This document shows positions 8,788-18,270 of a stretch of 64,000 bases of DNA, piece by piece (within the stretch, counting starts at the first letter, position 1; every line of letters starts with the position of its first letter). Position numbers and translations under genes: made by a program. The stretch is taken from the NCBI RefSeq assembly GCF_005938105.1, contig NZ_VCPE01000002.1, forward strand, positions 372,001 to 436,000. The letters run 5' to 3'. The notes below the pieces were generated by a model, which worked only from the letters and a program-made list of their open reading frames with translations, ran no database searches and had not been told where the DNA came from. The stretch comes from Brucella haematophila (GTDB taxonomy: Bacteria > Pseudomonadota > Alphaproteobacteria > Rhizobiales > Rhizobiaceae).

Positions 8788-9759
8788 AACGACATTCCTT
8801 GTACTTTGCCGCAATCGACAAGGATGAAGCCGGTTTCTCCGGCATAAGATCATCCGCAAGCCTGCGGACATCAAGGCTTTGTACCTTCAATTGTCCAAAA
8901 GGCTTTCACCAATCGCGACCGGTTTTGGTTTGAGTATATCCGGCAGGCGAGGCCCGTTCGGATTGTTTCCCGGCTGGATCATTTGTTCCCATTATTGTTC
9001 CAGTCGGATTACAACTCTCGCGATCCCCAGCGCAAGCCCTAACCGTGCGAAAGGCCCGCAAATGCGGCTTTATGTGCGGCTAACGCAATATTCGTGCTGC
9101 ATTGGCTCCGAAAGAGCGGCTTTGTTGCAAATTGTTTGACCCCTAAGACGTTCTTTCTCTATGTCGTGTTTGATAGCTTCAAGCGCAACACGATTGTTTA
9201 TGCGAACAACTATGCTGTCTTCACCTCGTACGACCATTCAAGCGAAGATGATTTGCTGAACCAGCGGGGTCTTCACGAATGGTTTTGATCAGTGCTCACC
9301 CGAAGCCAGCGCTTGAAACTTCCTAGCATAGGGTAGGTTGCTCATCGAGCAATGTAAAACTTACAGTTGTGCTTAATTAAACATCAGCTATCGTAACCCA
9401 AGATAAAATCCCAAAGGGATCAAATGTACCGGCAACCTAACTCCGAAAAATAAGATTAAATTAAGTATCGTATAATTATCTAATTAGCATTCGTATTTTC
9501 TTCAAAAATTTATGTATCCAATGATGATTTAATTTGAGAAGATAAAATCAATCTAAGTATAATTTAAAGTAATATATATATAAAAAGTTTATTTAATACG
9601 TAATGATACATATAAATGACTTTCTGATATTTAATAGTTATATATAAAATATATACTTCCATCAGGATCAAATAAAAACAATACATTAATACAAATGAAA
9701 GTTTATAAAACAGTATAACAATTTTATATAAATATTTTTCTAGAAATAAAGAGAAAAAA
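8788..9759. other. Gene-poor left junction of the accessory island
   Basis: From 8788 to about 9060 the base composition is like the chromosome. No recognised gene is seen there, though the permease promoter should lie in it. At 9118-9134 the bases GGCTTTGTTGCAAATTG resemble the terminal repeat of some IS families, without a transposase. A 64-codon frame at 9094-9288 matches nothing I know. From about 9310 to 9759 the DNA becomes extremely AT-rich with many TATATA and TTAATT runs, ending at the start of the first island gene. The change of composition at about 9300 is the visible left edge of the foreign DNA. Confidence 0.6.
9310..9759 (+). promoter_or_regulatory. Very AT-rich leader upstream of the island gene set
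   Basis: About 450 bp dominated by A and T precede the 1121-aa gene. Such DNA is typical of xenogeneically silenced promoters of acquired loci. Several TATAAT-like hexamers can be picked out, but no single promoter can be defended in such sequence. A weak AAAGAGAA purine run precedes ATG 9760. The regulatory role is inferred from position. Confidence 0.45.
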
Positions 9760-12700
9760 ATGAAAAAAATAGAAACAGATTGGGCCGGAGTTGATGGTTT
9801 CTCAATCTTTGGATATGAAGCAAATTTTTCCAGCTATTCTCCTGAAGCAGTTTTTCAGCTCTATCCAAATGGAAATCATCAGTTTGTTTTGTTTATAGTA
9901 CTTAGTCTCGTAGACAAGAGTGGAAAAAAACTTACAACCGACAGAATGCCTGACATTGATGAAGTCAGGAATTCGATCATTTTTATTGATTATTATACGA
10001 AGGAACCGCTCGATCTAGAGATAGTAAAAATAGAACAGGCAAGCAATAATTTCGACAGACAATATCCGAGTGGGAAGAAGGCTGATGCTCCGATAAACAA
10101 AACGGTAATTGAAACAACCGGTCAATATAACGGACTATCGGTTGCTTATCTGACTTTCTATTTCCGTTTTAAGCAAGTTCCCAAGGAACAACAACTACAT
10201 GTTGGTTTTGTGGTGGATAATGGTTCCTTTATTCTTGAAAATTATGTTGGTAATCCCAACTCGGTTAAATTCGGCCTTAGTTTTCTACCGCCTGTCCCTG
10301 TGAGTTCAGCGAATTTCTCGATCACGGGTTGCCATGTTGCTCATGATGGAGAAGACGATGAGGGGCATCTCGTAGAAGGTGCACCGGCAGATGCGAATTT
10401 CTGGCGGCGCTTCGATTATCAGATTACACGTGATCCAACGTCAGACGACGCGAACGAGACAGCTCTTTGGACGCTGGCACCAGAGAACCGTTCTGAATAT
10501 CTGAAGGATTACTCTATCGGTGAGCGGTCATCAGGCGGGTTTTTCTATAAACTTTATGCATGGCCCATCAATATATTGGATGCTGACGGTGAGCCGCTCT
10601 GTCCTACAGATAAGAGATCGTTTCCAGTCAGTTCTCTTACGAACTTGACCCAGAACCTGACAGTCGATGCGGACCCGGGCGCGGTTGCGCTGACATTATA
10701 CTGCACCGCAGGTCCATCTGCTACCATTCGTGACAAGCGTCTCCCAATTAGGCTTAGCTTCGGTGATCTTTATGGCAATGCGGCTGGGGTGATGGTGCTG
10801 GACCCAAGTGTTATTCCAACCAAGTATAATCGCAACACACTGGAAAATCTGAACTTCATCGGAGTTCCAGGCGCTTCGTTGAAGCCTTGTGACAGTTCAT
10901 TGGGCGGTATGTTCACTCTGCAGTCCCCGGCCAAGCCCGGACATGGCGCTTATGTGAAGAATTTAGGAACCTTTTACGAGCCATGCTGGGTGGTCGCGTA
11001 TGGCGCGCTGAAAGATGTAAAAGATAGCGTCAATACTCATCATTGGTTTAATGCAGACTTGCCCGAAACTTGTAAGATAAGTTCTTGCCGGGATTTTGCC
11101 GAAGGCTGGGGCGTGGGTGACGAGGGAGGGGTAACAGGCGATGGCAGCACTGCAACTTGGACTTTCGAACCCGTTTGGTCACTCGGGAGTTTTGCGATTC
11201 GGAACCAGGTTGGCGGTTACCTGACTGCCCCCACCAATTTTGAGAGCGCAAACCAGATTTCGGCGAATGCGTCCGGTGATGAACGGGACTATATTGAATG
11301 GCAACTACAATCGGTTGATAACGCTGATACTCGTAGTGGGCGACGTAAATGGGCAAAGATCGCTGACCCCATTTGGACCATCGCTGGAAATTCCAGTACA
11401 AACGGTCGTGGGACCGTTTATGCGAATGGCCGCCATTCTATACGCGGGCGATTGCAGTTTACGCTCGAGGATGAAAGCGATAACGCCGTTACCGGAGACG
11501 ATTGCCCTTCGATTGGTTACGTTGTGCAAGCACTCAAATTTCTAAATTATGACGATGGTTCGAATATCGGAGAAGGCGACAATCTAGACTGGAAAGTAAA
11601 ATACTCACCGAATGTGTTTGTTGATGGAAGCGTAGCGCAGTCCTTTGCACAAAAGGATTCCGATGGTCACGTGCCTGGACAGATCAATAAGGATACCGGG
11701 AAAGTTTTTATAGATTTTTATGTGCGATGCACAAAAATCAGAAAGCAAAATATAAATTTCGGCTTCCAAATTCGGATTCATGAACCCGATCTCCAATGGG
11801 TGGGAATAGTTGTGGATGATAGTGTATCTCTGCAAGAAACCGACTCAATTCAAAAATTCTCAGTTGCGAAGTTAACCTTCACCGCCCAATCGCCAATACT
11901 ACTCACGGAAGATATGCTCTTAAGCACTGGGCAACTGATCGCTAATCCGCCGGACCATGTCCCCGCTGATCCTAATTTGTATCCGGGTGTGAACTATAGA
12001 GATCAACTTTGGAAGCACTGGATCTACCAGATCAAGTTGCAAGGACAGGTGGGGTATGTGCCGGAGTTGCGCCAAGCTGTCATCAACGCGCCAAACAAAG
12101 ACTGGTTTCTTTTTGACGAGGTTGGTGAAGCGAATTGGTGGCAGCTCTACAACGGCCTGGTGGGTATCAATTATGTAGGGCTCTACAACTATACGCTGCT
12201 GCTGTGGCCCTCCAATCTTTGCATCATTGACGATGACGGGGATGCTCAAAACATCCCTGGAAGTCAGGTGCAATCTTATTACTTGGGAGACATCCCGGTT
12301 ATCGACAATCCGATAGATCCCTCAACTCTACTTATTTCCTTGTATTGTACGGTTGGGACCTGTGCGGACGGAATGATGCTGTATCAACCTTTCACCCTGA
12401 CATTGTTCGATCAGTACGGCAACTCGGGGGATTTTCACATTCCAATAGAAGCGTTTCCAGATGCTTATCACGGATCCACTGCATATCATCCAGAACCGCC
12501 GGATTATCAGAAGCAACAATTTCTAAAAAGCGGAAAGAACTTGGGACTTACTCCACATATCGGTGAGATACCGTACTGTAAATGTATAGCGGCAACGTAT
12601 CCAATCGGCAATTCCGTCGCTTATACTATGGCAGCAACCATTTTCACCGATGCTGGTACTAATCCGTTGGCCACTGTCACCAGTTCAGAGGGGACGACGA

Positions 12701-13125
12701 GCGTTTTTTCTTTTCAGGGACTTAACGAATACCCACCGATAATCGCTCCGAACGTGTTGCCTGAAGCGTTCCTTTTTTCCATTGGCAGTTTTTCAGGCGA
12801 AGGCACTGATTGCGTTCTAAGTGCTGCTTCTGTATCACCACAATCTCCTGACAATATAAGTTATCCGCGTTCTCAATTATTTATTCCTAATTCCGATGTG
12901 AGTTCAGAATGTTATTGGATTTTATACCCAGTATGGGAAAGTAATAAGTTTAAATTATCCGCCTTTGATATCGATCAAAATCAATTTATTCTTACATACG
13001 ACAGCCCTGATACTTATATTAATGCTTCTGAAAAGTTACAAGAATGGTATAGAAACAACAGAGCATTAATTATTGTTCCAGATTCTTCAACAAATTGGTC
13101 GATAATTCCGCCGAGCAAGCAATAA
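9760..13125 (+). CDS. Large two-module protein of unknown function (WPxN/DxYGN module, duplicated)
   Basis: I do not recognise a named family. The 1121-aa protein has no signal peptide or membrane segment. It consists of two diverged copies of one module of about 560 residues. Copy 1 has a DWAGVDGF start, FDYQI at about 218, WPIN at 268, LYCTAG at about 312, DLYGN at 336 and EPVW at about 470. Copy 2 has IYQI at about 755, WPSN at 816, LYCTVG at about 861, DQYGN at 884 and YPVW at about 1056. The same blocks occur once in the 595-aa protein at 19849-21636, and WPxN to DxYGN is 68 residues in all three. Composition suggests beta-sandwich folds. It lies 26 bp before the RHS gene and is probably co-transcribed with it. 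AT-rich codon use marks it as acquired. Confidence 0.85.
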   Translation: MKKIETDWAGVDGFSIFGYEANFSSYSPEAVFQLYPNGNHQFVLFIVLSLVDKSGKKLTTDRMPDIDEVRNSIIFIDYYTKEPLDLEIVKIEQASNNFDRQYPSGKKADAPINKTVIETTGQYNGLSVAYLTFYFRFKQVPKEQQLHVGFVVDNGSFILENYVGNPNSVKFGLSFLPPVPVSSANFSITGCHVAHDGEDDEGHLVEGAPADANFWRRFDYQITRDPTSDDANETALWTLAPENRSEYLKDYSIGERSSGGFFYKLYAWPINILDADGEPLCPTDKRSFPVSSLTNLTQNLTVDADPGAVALTLYCTAGPSATIRDKRLPIRLSFGDLYGNAAGVMVLDPSVIPTKYNRNTLENLNFIGVPGASLKPCDSSLGGMFTLQSPAKPGHGAYVKNLGTFYEPCWVVAYGALKDVKDSVNTHHWFNADLPETCKISSCRDFAEGWGVGDEGGVTGDGSTATWTFEPVWSLGSFAIRNQVGGYLTAPTNFESANQISANASGDERDYIEWQLQSVDNADTRSGRRKWAKIADPIWTIAGNSSTNGRGTVYANGRHSIRGRLQFTLEDESDNAVTGDDCPSIGYVVQALKFLNYDDGSNIGEGDNLDWKVKYSPNVFVDGSVAQSFAQKDSDGHVPGQINKDTGKVFIDFYVRCTKIRKQNINFGFQIRIHEPDLQWVGIVVDDSVSLQETDSIQKFSVAKLTFTAQSPILLTEDMLLSTGQLIANPPDHVPADPNLYPGVNYRDQLWKHWIYQIKLQGQVGYVPELRQAVINAPNKDWFLFDEVGEANWWQLYNGLVGINYVGLYNYTLLLWPSNLCIIDDDGDAQNIPGSQVQSYYLGDIPVIDNPIDPSTLLISLYCTVGTCADGMMLYQPFTLTLFDQYGNSGDFHIPIEAFPDAYHGSTAYHPEPPDYQKQQFLKSGKNLGLTPHIGEIPYCKCIAATYPIGNSVAYTMAATIFTDAGTNPLATVTSSEGTTSVFSFQGLNEYPPIIAPNVLPEAFLFSIGSFSGEGTDCVLSAASVSPQSPDNISYPRSQLFIPNSDVSSECYWILYPVWESNKFKLSAFDIDQNQFILTYDSPDTYINASEKLQEWYRNNRALIIVPDSSTNWSIIPPSKQ

Positions 13126-13151
13126 ATTATAATGTATAAGGATTATTTAAA

Positions 13152-16100
13152 ATGGCTCCATTTTCTCATGCTGGGAACTTCACGAGCGCTGTTTCTGGAG
13201 GGGTTGACCCCCGCAGGGGGGTATTCAATGCCTCGATTCACTTGGCCTCTGTTACCGGAAATTACCTAGCTGGACCAAAACTTGACATTGTTTTATCATA
13301 CGATCCATCAAACAAAGCCGATCAGGGCTTTGGAGCGGGCTGGAGTCTGGGATGGACTTCTTATGAGACGAATCCCGCCGATGGTGCTCAGCCAATTGTG
13401 CAGTTGAATACAGGTGACTCTTACAAAACGGATGATGACGGTCGGCCGACATCGCAAAGTCGCGTGCCGGTCAGTTTTCTGCAGAATAAGCTCATTGCAG
13501 CCCAACTGCACAAGGCGGCAAAGGACGAAACGAACGAAGATTCATATATTCTCCAGCATAAGAGCGGGGAAATAACCATTCTGACAGGTCCGTCGAAGGG
13601 TGGGTCCCTCAAGGTACCGAAGAAGATTTATGCACCCTCCGGTCAGGCACTACATTTCGATATCGCCTTCAAAGACAAACCGATGGTCACTGGTATAAGT
13701 GATGACAGCGGTGTGCAACTTGTTTCAATCGATTACAGCAACGCTAAGCAAACAAAAGTAACAATTTGGCCAGGTAGTTCTGAAGAGGTCGTTTCCGAAT
13801 TCAATTTGCAGTTGGTACAGACACAACAAGGAAACCTATACCAACTGACAGGGGTTGAGCTAGACGAGTTGCCGTGGACTTTTGAATACGATTCTAATAA
13901 CGACTACAATTTGAGCATGATTACATCGCCGCTGGGCTATAAGGAGAGTGCCAAGTATGCGCCGGACGCTATACTGCTTCCAGCGAATGCAGCCCAAGTG
14001 TTCGGTCGCGAAACTATTTCAGCTGTGGTTGAGTTCACCCAGGATGTTGGTGGAGGGCAGCCACCAATATACACCTCTTATATTTACCAGAACAAAAACG
14101 ACGCTACCTCTGGGAACTATCTAGGATATAATTCTAAAACTAACCTTGGTTCCTGGTCGTCGGACCATGATAATCTTTATTATGTAGAGTCAACTTACAA
14201 CTACGTCAGCACCATTAAATTTTATGACAATAGGAATGATTTTGCAGCTAAAACAAACCCTGTTCGTGTTCAGACGTTGAAATATAATAAATTTCATCTC
14301 ATGACAGAGTCTCGCGACGATGAATACGTGGCAGGCAAAGTAGTAACGACTGTTTTAAATACAACGGAGTACAAATACTGTGATATGGCTGCCAGATTCG
14401 AGGATCTGGACGCTCGGTTCCAGTGTCCGACACAGCAAGCGATTTCATATATTAATTCAGATAAAGTTCAATCAGATCCTGAAGTGACCCATTTGGACTA
14501 TGATACATATGGTAATTTGACGGCCAGAACAGATCCCGATGGTACCTCGACCACATGGGAGTATTACGGCCAGGCAGGGGAGGATAGCGACGAAGGAACT
14601 TGTCCCGCAGCGCCGATCGGCATTCCCACTTTTATGAAGTCCCAGACCGTAACGCCTGTGAACAGTGCGTATGACGCACCCGTCCGAAAGGTCGTATATG
14701 GTTATAAAAAGTTGTCTCTGAAATCGGATGCACCTGTGGACTATGCTGTTGTGCAGACGCAAGAAACCCACTTTTCCGATAAGGTAAAAATCCAACGAAC
14801 TGATATTGCATATAAAGATCAGCCTGGTACGCATCTTCACGGGCGCTTGTATACCGTAAAAGACACATTTTATTCGAACAAAGTAAATGGAAATGATGAA
14901 GCGAACTCGTCGAATAGTGAGGCATATCATTCTTTTGAAGTAAAATATAAGACCAATCAGGATGACAGCAGCGTCGCATTAAACCACGTTTCTTTCGAAA
15001 ATGAATTTACTGGTTACGATGGAACCGTCAGTAGTTCAAGTATCCAGAAAAACAAATTTCATACAAAACCGATGTTGAACACCAATGCGTTGGGTATTCA
15101 GACGAAGTTCTCATACGATAAGCTTGGTCGCTTGGAAAAGAAGACGTTTTCTGCAAACAGTAATACGTATAGCACCGATATAAGCTACTCTTATCAGAAA
15201 GACACGTTGAGCACATTCTCGGTCTGGTCCAGACTTACGACACGACCAGGAACGCCGGACTTAAAAGACTATGTAGATGGGTTGGGAAGGGGGCTTGCTA
15301 CCAAACAGGCCGACACCACGATCTCGAAGACGACATTTGATTCTCGCGGACGGGCCATGACTGCGGCTATTTGGGATAAAATTTCCAACCAAAGTTTAAC
15401 TATTAGCCAAACTCTCGGCTATGACGGGTGGGGCGCGCAGAATAGTGCGACCGGTCCTGCTCAATCCAACGTTGTCATAACGCGTGACCCTGTCGCACGA
15501 ACCGTTAAAGAACAGATGTCCTATACCGGAAAAGATGATACAATCGTGTACGGTGGTTACAAAGTAACTACATACGACAATCGAAGTCTACCGATAAGTA
15601 TAGATTTATATACAGAAAAGAATAAAGTATATTCCACAGAAAGTTTTGAGTATGATGGACTGAAACGACTGCGTAAGCACGTTGACGTCAGAGGCAAGAT
15701 AACCACCCAGAAATACGATGAGTGGGATCGGCTGGTTGAAACGAAGGTTCCGGACAATACAATCATCAAGTATGTTTATGAATTGCCATCTATAAGCAAT
15801 CATCCTCAAGCTGTTTACGTAAATGATAAGTGTGTTGGAAGTCGTAAATTTGATGGACTTGGCCGTGTCACATCCATGGATGTGGGCGGAAGATCTTATA
15901 CATGTGAATTTACCGGAGCGTCGACTTCCCCCTCTCTGGTGACGATGCCATCTGGAAAGACTATCAAGTATACGTATGAGAAAGAGGCCGGAAACAAAGT
16001 TAGCTCTGTTGAATATGCAGAAGGAAAACAGACGTTTGGATATGATAAGAAAACATGGCAGCTGCTGAATTACGAGGATAATGGTGTAAGCAATATATCT

Positions 16101-18182
16101 GTGGTGAATACCTATGAAAACGGATTTCTTGCAACGCAGGATACCACGACATCATCTGGTAGGAAGAAAACAAAATCAAAGTATAGTTTGCGAGGTCGTC
16201 TTATTCAGTATACTTCCGTGGAAGGGGTTGACTGGAATTTCAAGTATGATGGTTATGGGCGCATACAAAATGTTGGTAGTCAAAGTCAATCTCTAACTTT
16301 CAACTATGAAAAAGATAAGGGATATATCACCGGTTGGTCTATCGATCAGGGGGGAATTTGGGCTACCACAAATATAACATACGATGAATTTATGCGGAAA
16401 ATTTGCATAGAAACGAGTTTCTCAAATAAACAGATAGTATCTATATCATACGAATATAATGTTGCGAACCAGGTTAAGACGAAGAATTTGAATTATACCA
16501 ACATTGTTGGCATGAGAAATCGTTCGGAAAGTTACGCGTATGACGATGTCGGTCGGTTGCATTCGGTCACATATGATGAAGGAGAGGGTTATTCAGAGGC
16601 GTTGGGTGTAAAGAATGTGCTTTATGCATACGATGCATTGTCCAATGTGACATTAACGACCAAAACGTTGTTTAATGGTGATGTAATAGAAAATTCTGCC
16701 TCTTTTGAGGGAGCCGACCCCAGTCAGCTTCAAGGTACAGATGTATCGAGTGATGATGAACACATCTTCGTATACGACGAGGATGGAGCGCTTTGCGCTG
16801 ATCAGCTCGGGAATAAGTTTTTGTACGACGGTTTAGGAAGGCTTCGTTCCGTTCAACAAGACGATTCAGAGATTATTTATGAGTACGATGCACTCAACCT
16901 GTTGCGAGCTGTACAAAATCCAGACGGTGGACGCGAGGAACATTTCTACATTGATGACTCGTTGGTGGGCATATTGAAGTTGTTCGATGGGCAGTCATCT
17001 TATAAAAGTCTGCTTTCATCCTCTGAAGATACAATAGTATCTGAGTATACTGCCGAAACGGAAGATGGAAACTATCTCTATGCGACCGATATTCACGGTT
17101 CAGTGCTTTACGCATTAAACAATAGCGGGTCCGGTAGCTCTATTCGGTATGATGTTTACGGCAAGCGCATGGCGGAGTGCACTGTTACGGCGGGCTTTAA
17201 TGCTCAAAAGTTGGATGCGGGGACTTCGGGTTATTTGCTGGGCAATGGTTACAGGTTGTATAATCCTGTTCTCGGTCGGTTTAACAGACCTGACAGCCTG
17301 AGTCCGTTTGATGCCGGAGGCCTCAACCCGTATGCGTATTGTGGCGGAGATCCAATAAATCGGGTTGATCCTACGGGGCACTACTCAACGCCGGTTGGAA
17401 GTATGCAAGACAAAAAAGAATCAGGCTGGTTGTTGGCGATGCAGGAAGTCATGGATGTCGCCGTCATCGCATTGGGATTCGTCATAATGTTCGCTTTAGG
17501 CCCCGTCGGAACGGTGGTTGGTCTTATGCTCATGGGAGGGGGGATGGCCGCGGCGGCGGGGCATGCAATTCAATACGATGGCAGTGGGAAAGCGGATAAG
17601 ACAGAATTTGAAACGGGTCAAACTATCGCTCAGGCTGGGGCTAGCCTTGGTACGCTGGGTCTTGGGATCGGTGCCATCGGTGCAATAGGTGGAGAGAAGC
17701 TATCGCAGATGAAAGGCTTCCAGAAAACAAAGACACTTTATAGGAAGATCAAAGGTAAAATCACGAGAAGGAGCGGACCGAAGAGTCAGCTTGAGTCTAG
17801 GCCGCTGATTGAGTCGGAGGAGGGGGGCGCTCATTCAGAGGCTTCCCCCATACATGAATCTGATCATGATGAAGGAGGTAGCGATAGCACGCTGATAGCC
17901 AATGCCGGCACTCGCAGACGCCCGCCGCCGCCGACTCCGACCCTTCAACGAAAGCCACCCATGCCAACGCCACGGCTTACATTAGCTACGGAAGCGATGC
18001 ATAGGGGACAATATGCAGCTCCACCAAGTGCAGGAGTTGATTTGATGCCCGGGCTTACTCGTACCGGTTCTTACTACCGTCGCCCAAATGACCTCGTATC
18101 GGCATACCCTGGTATAGACGGAATGAAAATCAATAGTATTCGGACGAGAGTGAGCCAACGTGATTGGGAAGCCTTCGGATGA
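13152..18182 (+). CDS. RHS/YD-repeat protein with RHS-associated core and proline-rich C-terminus
   Basis: The 1676-aa protein has an N-terminal segment with GGVDPRRGVFNASIHL and GFGAGWSLGW, as in SpvB/TcC-like and Pseudomonas RHS proteins. Many YD repeats follow (YDKLGRL, FDSRGRA, YDGLKRL, YDEWDRLVE, FDGLGRV, YDALNLL). The RHS-associated core, with YDVYGKR, GYRLYNPVLGRFNRPDSL and DPTGH, covers about residues 1332-1411. RHS shells enclose a C-terminal cargo. Here the 265-aa cargo has two hydrophobic glycine/alanine-rich stretches (about 1430-1475 and 1495-1520), a basic segment and a proline-rich RRPPPPTPTLQRKPP patch (about 1590-1605). I recognise no catalytic motif in it and no immunity gene follows. 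An AAGGA ribosome-binding site precedes the ATG. There is no signal peptide, so export would need a dedicated system not visible here. Confidence 0.92.
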   Translation: MAPFSHAGNFTSAVSGGVDPRRGVFNASIHLASVTGNYLAGPKLDIVLSYDPSNKADQGFGAGWSLGWTSYETNPADGAQPIVQLNTGDSYKTDDDGRPTSQSRVPVSFLQNKLIAAQLHKAAKDETNEDSYILQHKSGEITILTGPSKGGSLKVPKKIYAPSGQALHFDIAFKDKPMVTGISDDSGVQLVSIDYSNAKQTKVTIWPGSSEEVVSEFNLQLVQTQQGNLYQLTGVELDELPWTFEYDSNNDYNLSMITSPLGYKESAKYAPDAILLPANAAQVFGRETISAVVEFTQDVGGGQPPIYTSYIYQNKNDATSGNYLGYNSKTNLGSWSSDHDNLYYVESTYNYVSTIKFYDNRNDFAAKTNPVRVQTLKYNKFHLMTESRDDEYVAGKVVTTVLNTTEYKYCDMAARFEDLDARFQCPTQQAISYINSDKVQSDPEVTHLDYDTYGNLTARTDPDGTSTTWEYYGQAGEDSDEGTCPAAPIGIPTFMKSQTVTPVNSAYDAPVRKVVYGYKKLSLKSDAPVDYAVVQTQETHFSDKVKIQRTDIAYKDQPGTHLHGRLYTVKDTFYSNKVNGNDEANSSNSEAYHSFEVKYKTNQDDSSVALNHVSFENEFTGYDGTVSSSSIQKNKFHTKPMLNTNALGIQTKFSYDKLGRLEKKTFSANSNTYSTDISYSYQKDTLSTFSVWSRLTTRPGTPDLKDYVDGLGRGLATKQADTTISKTTFDSRGRAMTAAIWDKISNQSLTISQTLGYDGWGAQNSATGPAQSNVVITRDPVARTVKEQMSYTGKDDTIVYGGYKVTTYDNRSLPISIDLYTEKNKVYSTESFEYDGLKRLRKHVDVRGKITTQKYDEWDRLVETKVPDNTIIKYVYELPSISNHPQAVYVNDKCVGSRKFDGLGRVTSMDVGGRSYTCEFTGASTSPSLVTMPSGKTIKYTYEKEAGNKVSSVEYAEGKQTFGYDKKTWQLLNYEDNGVSNISVVNTYENGFLATQDTTTSSGRKKTKSKYSLRGRLIQYTSVEGVDWNFKYDGYGRIQNVGSQSQSLTFNYEKDKGYITGWSIDQGGIWATTNITYDEFMRKICIETSFSNKQIVSISYEYNVANQVKTKNLNYTNIVGMRNRSESYAYDDVGRLHSVTYDEGEGYSEALGVKNVLYAYDALSNVTLTTKTLFNGDVIENSASFEGADPSQLQGTDVSSDDEHIFVYDEDGALCADQLGNKFLYDGLGRLRSVQQDDSEIIYEYDALNLLRAVQNPDGGREEHFYIDDSLVGILKLFDGQSSYKSLLSSSEDTIVSEYTAETEDGNYLYATDIHGSVLYALNNSGSGSSIRYDVYGKRMAECTVTAGFNAQKLDAGTSGYLLGNGYRLYNPVLGRFNRPDSLSPFDAGGLNPYAYCGGDPINRVDPTGHYSTPVGSMQDKKESGWLLAMQEVMDVAVIALGFVIMFALGPVGTVVGLMLMGGGMAAAAGHAIQYDGSGKADKTEFETGQTIAQAGASLGTLGLGIGAIGAIGGEKLSQMKGFQKTKTLYRKIKGKITRRSGPKSQLESRPLIESEEGGAHSEASPIHESDHDEGGSDSTLIANAGTRRRPPPPTPTLQRKPPMPTPRLTLATEAMHRGQYAAPPSAGVDLMPGLTRTGSYYRRPNDLVSAYPGIDGMKINSIRTRVSQRDWEAFG

Positions 18183-18205
18183 GAGTGAACCAACGTAATT
18201 GGGAA
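18146..18205. repeat. Imperfect 25-bp direct repeat across the RHS gene stop codon
   Basis: The 25 bases at 18146-18170 recur at 18181-18205 with two substitutions (GAGAGTGA, then G or A, then CCAACGT, then G or A, then ATTGGGAA). The period is 35 bp, and the RHS stop codon TGA (18180-18182) lies at the start of the second copy. A local duplication has therefore occurred at the extreme 3' end of the cargo-coding region. Confidence 0.8.
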
Positions 18206-18270
18206 AAAGAAGTTTAGTTTCTTGATGCTGATGTTTTATATGTAATCTATAGATATTTAAGGGTAGTAAA

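Noticed and set aside
9118-9134. IS-type terminal repeat (GGCTTTGTTGCAAATTG)
   Set aside because: It resembles IS6-family ends, but no transposase or second end could be found nearby, so it is mentioned only in the junction entry.
9094-9288. 64-codon plus-strand frame
   Set aside because: No recognisable similarity, no convincing ribosome-binding site and location in a composition transition; not called as a gene.
13152-18182. SpvB-type ADP-ribosyltransferase or TcC toxin assignment for the RHS protein
   Set aside because: Only the N-terminal and RHS regions resemble those proteins. The C-terminus has no recognisable ADP-ribosyltransferase motif and no TcA or TcB gene is present.
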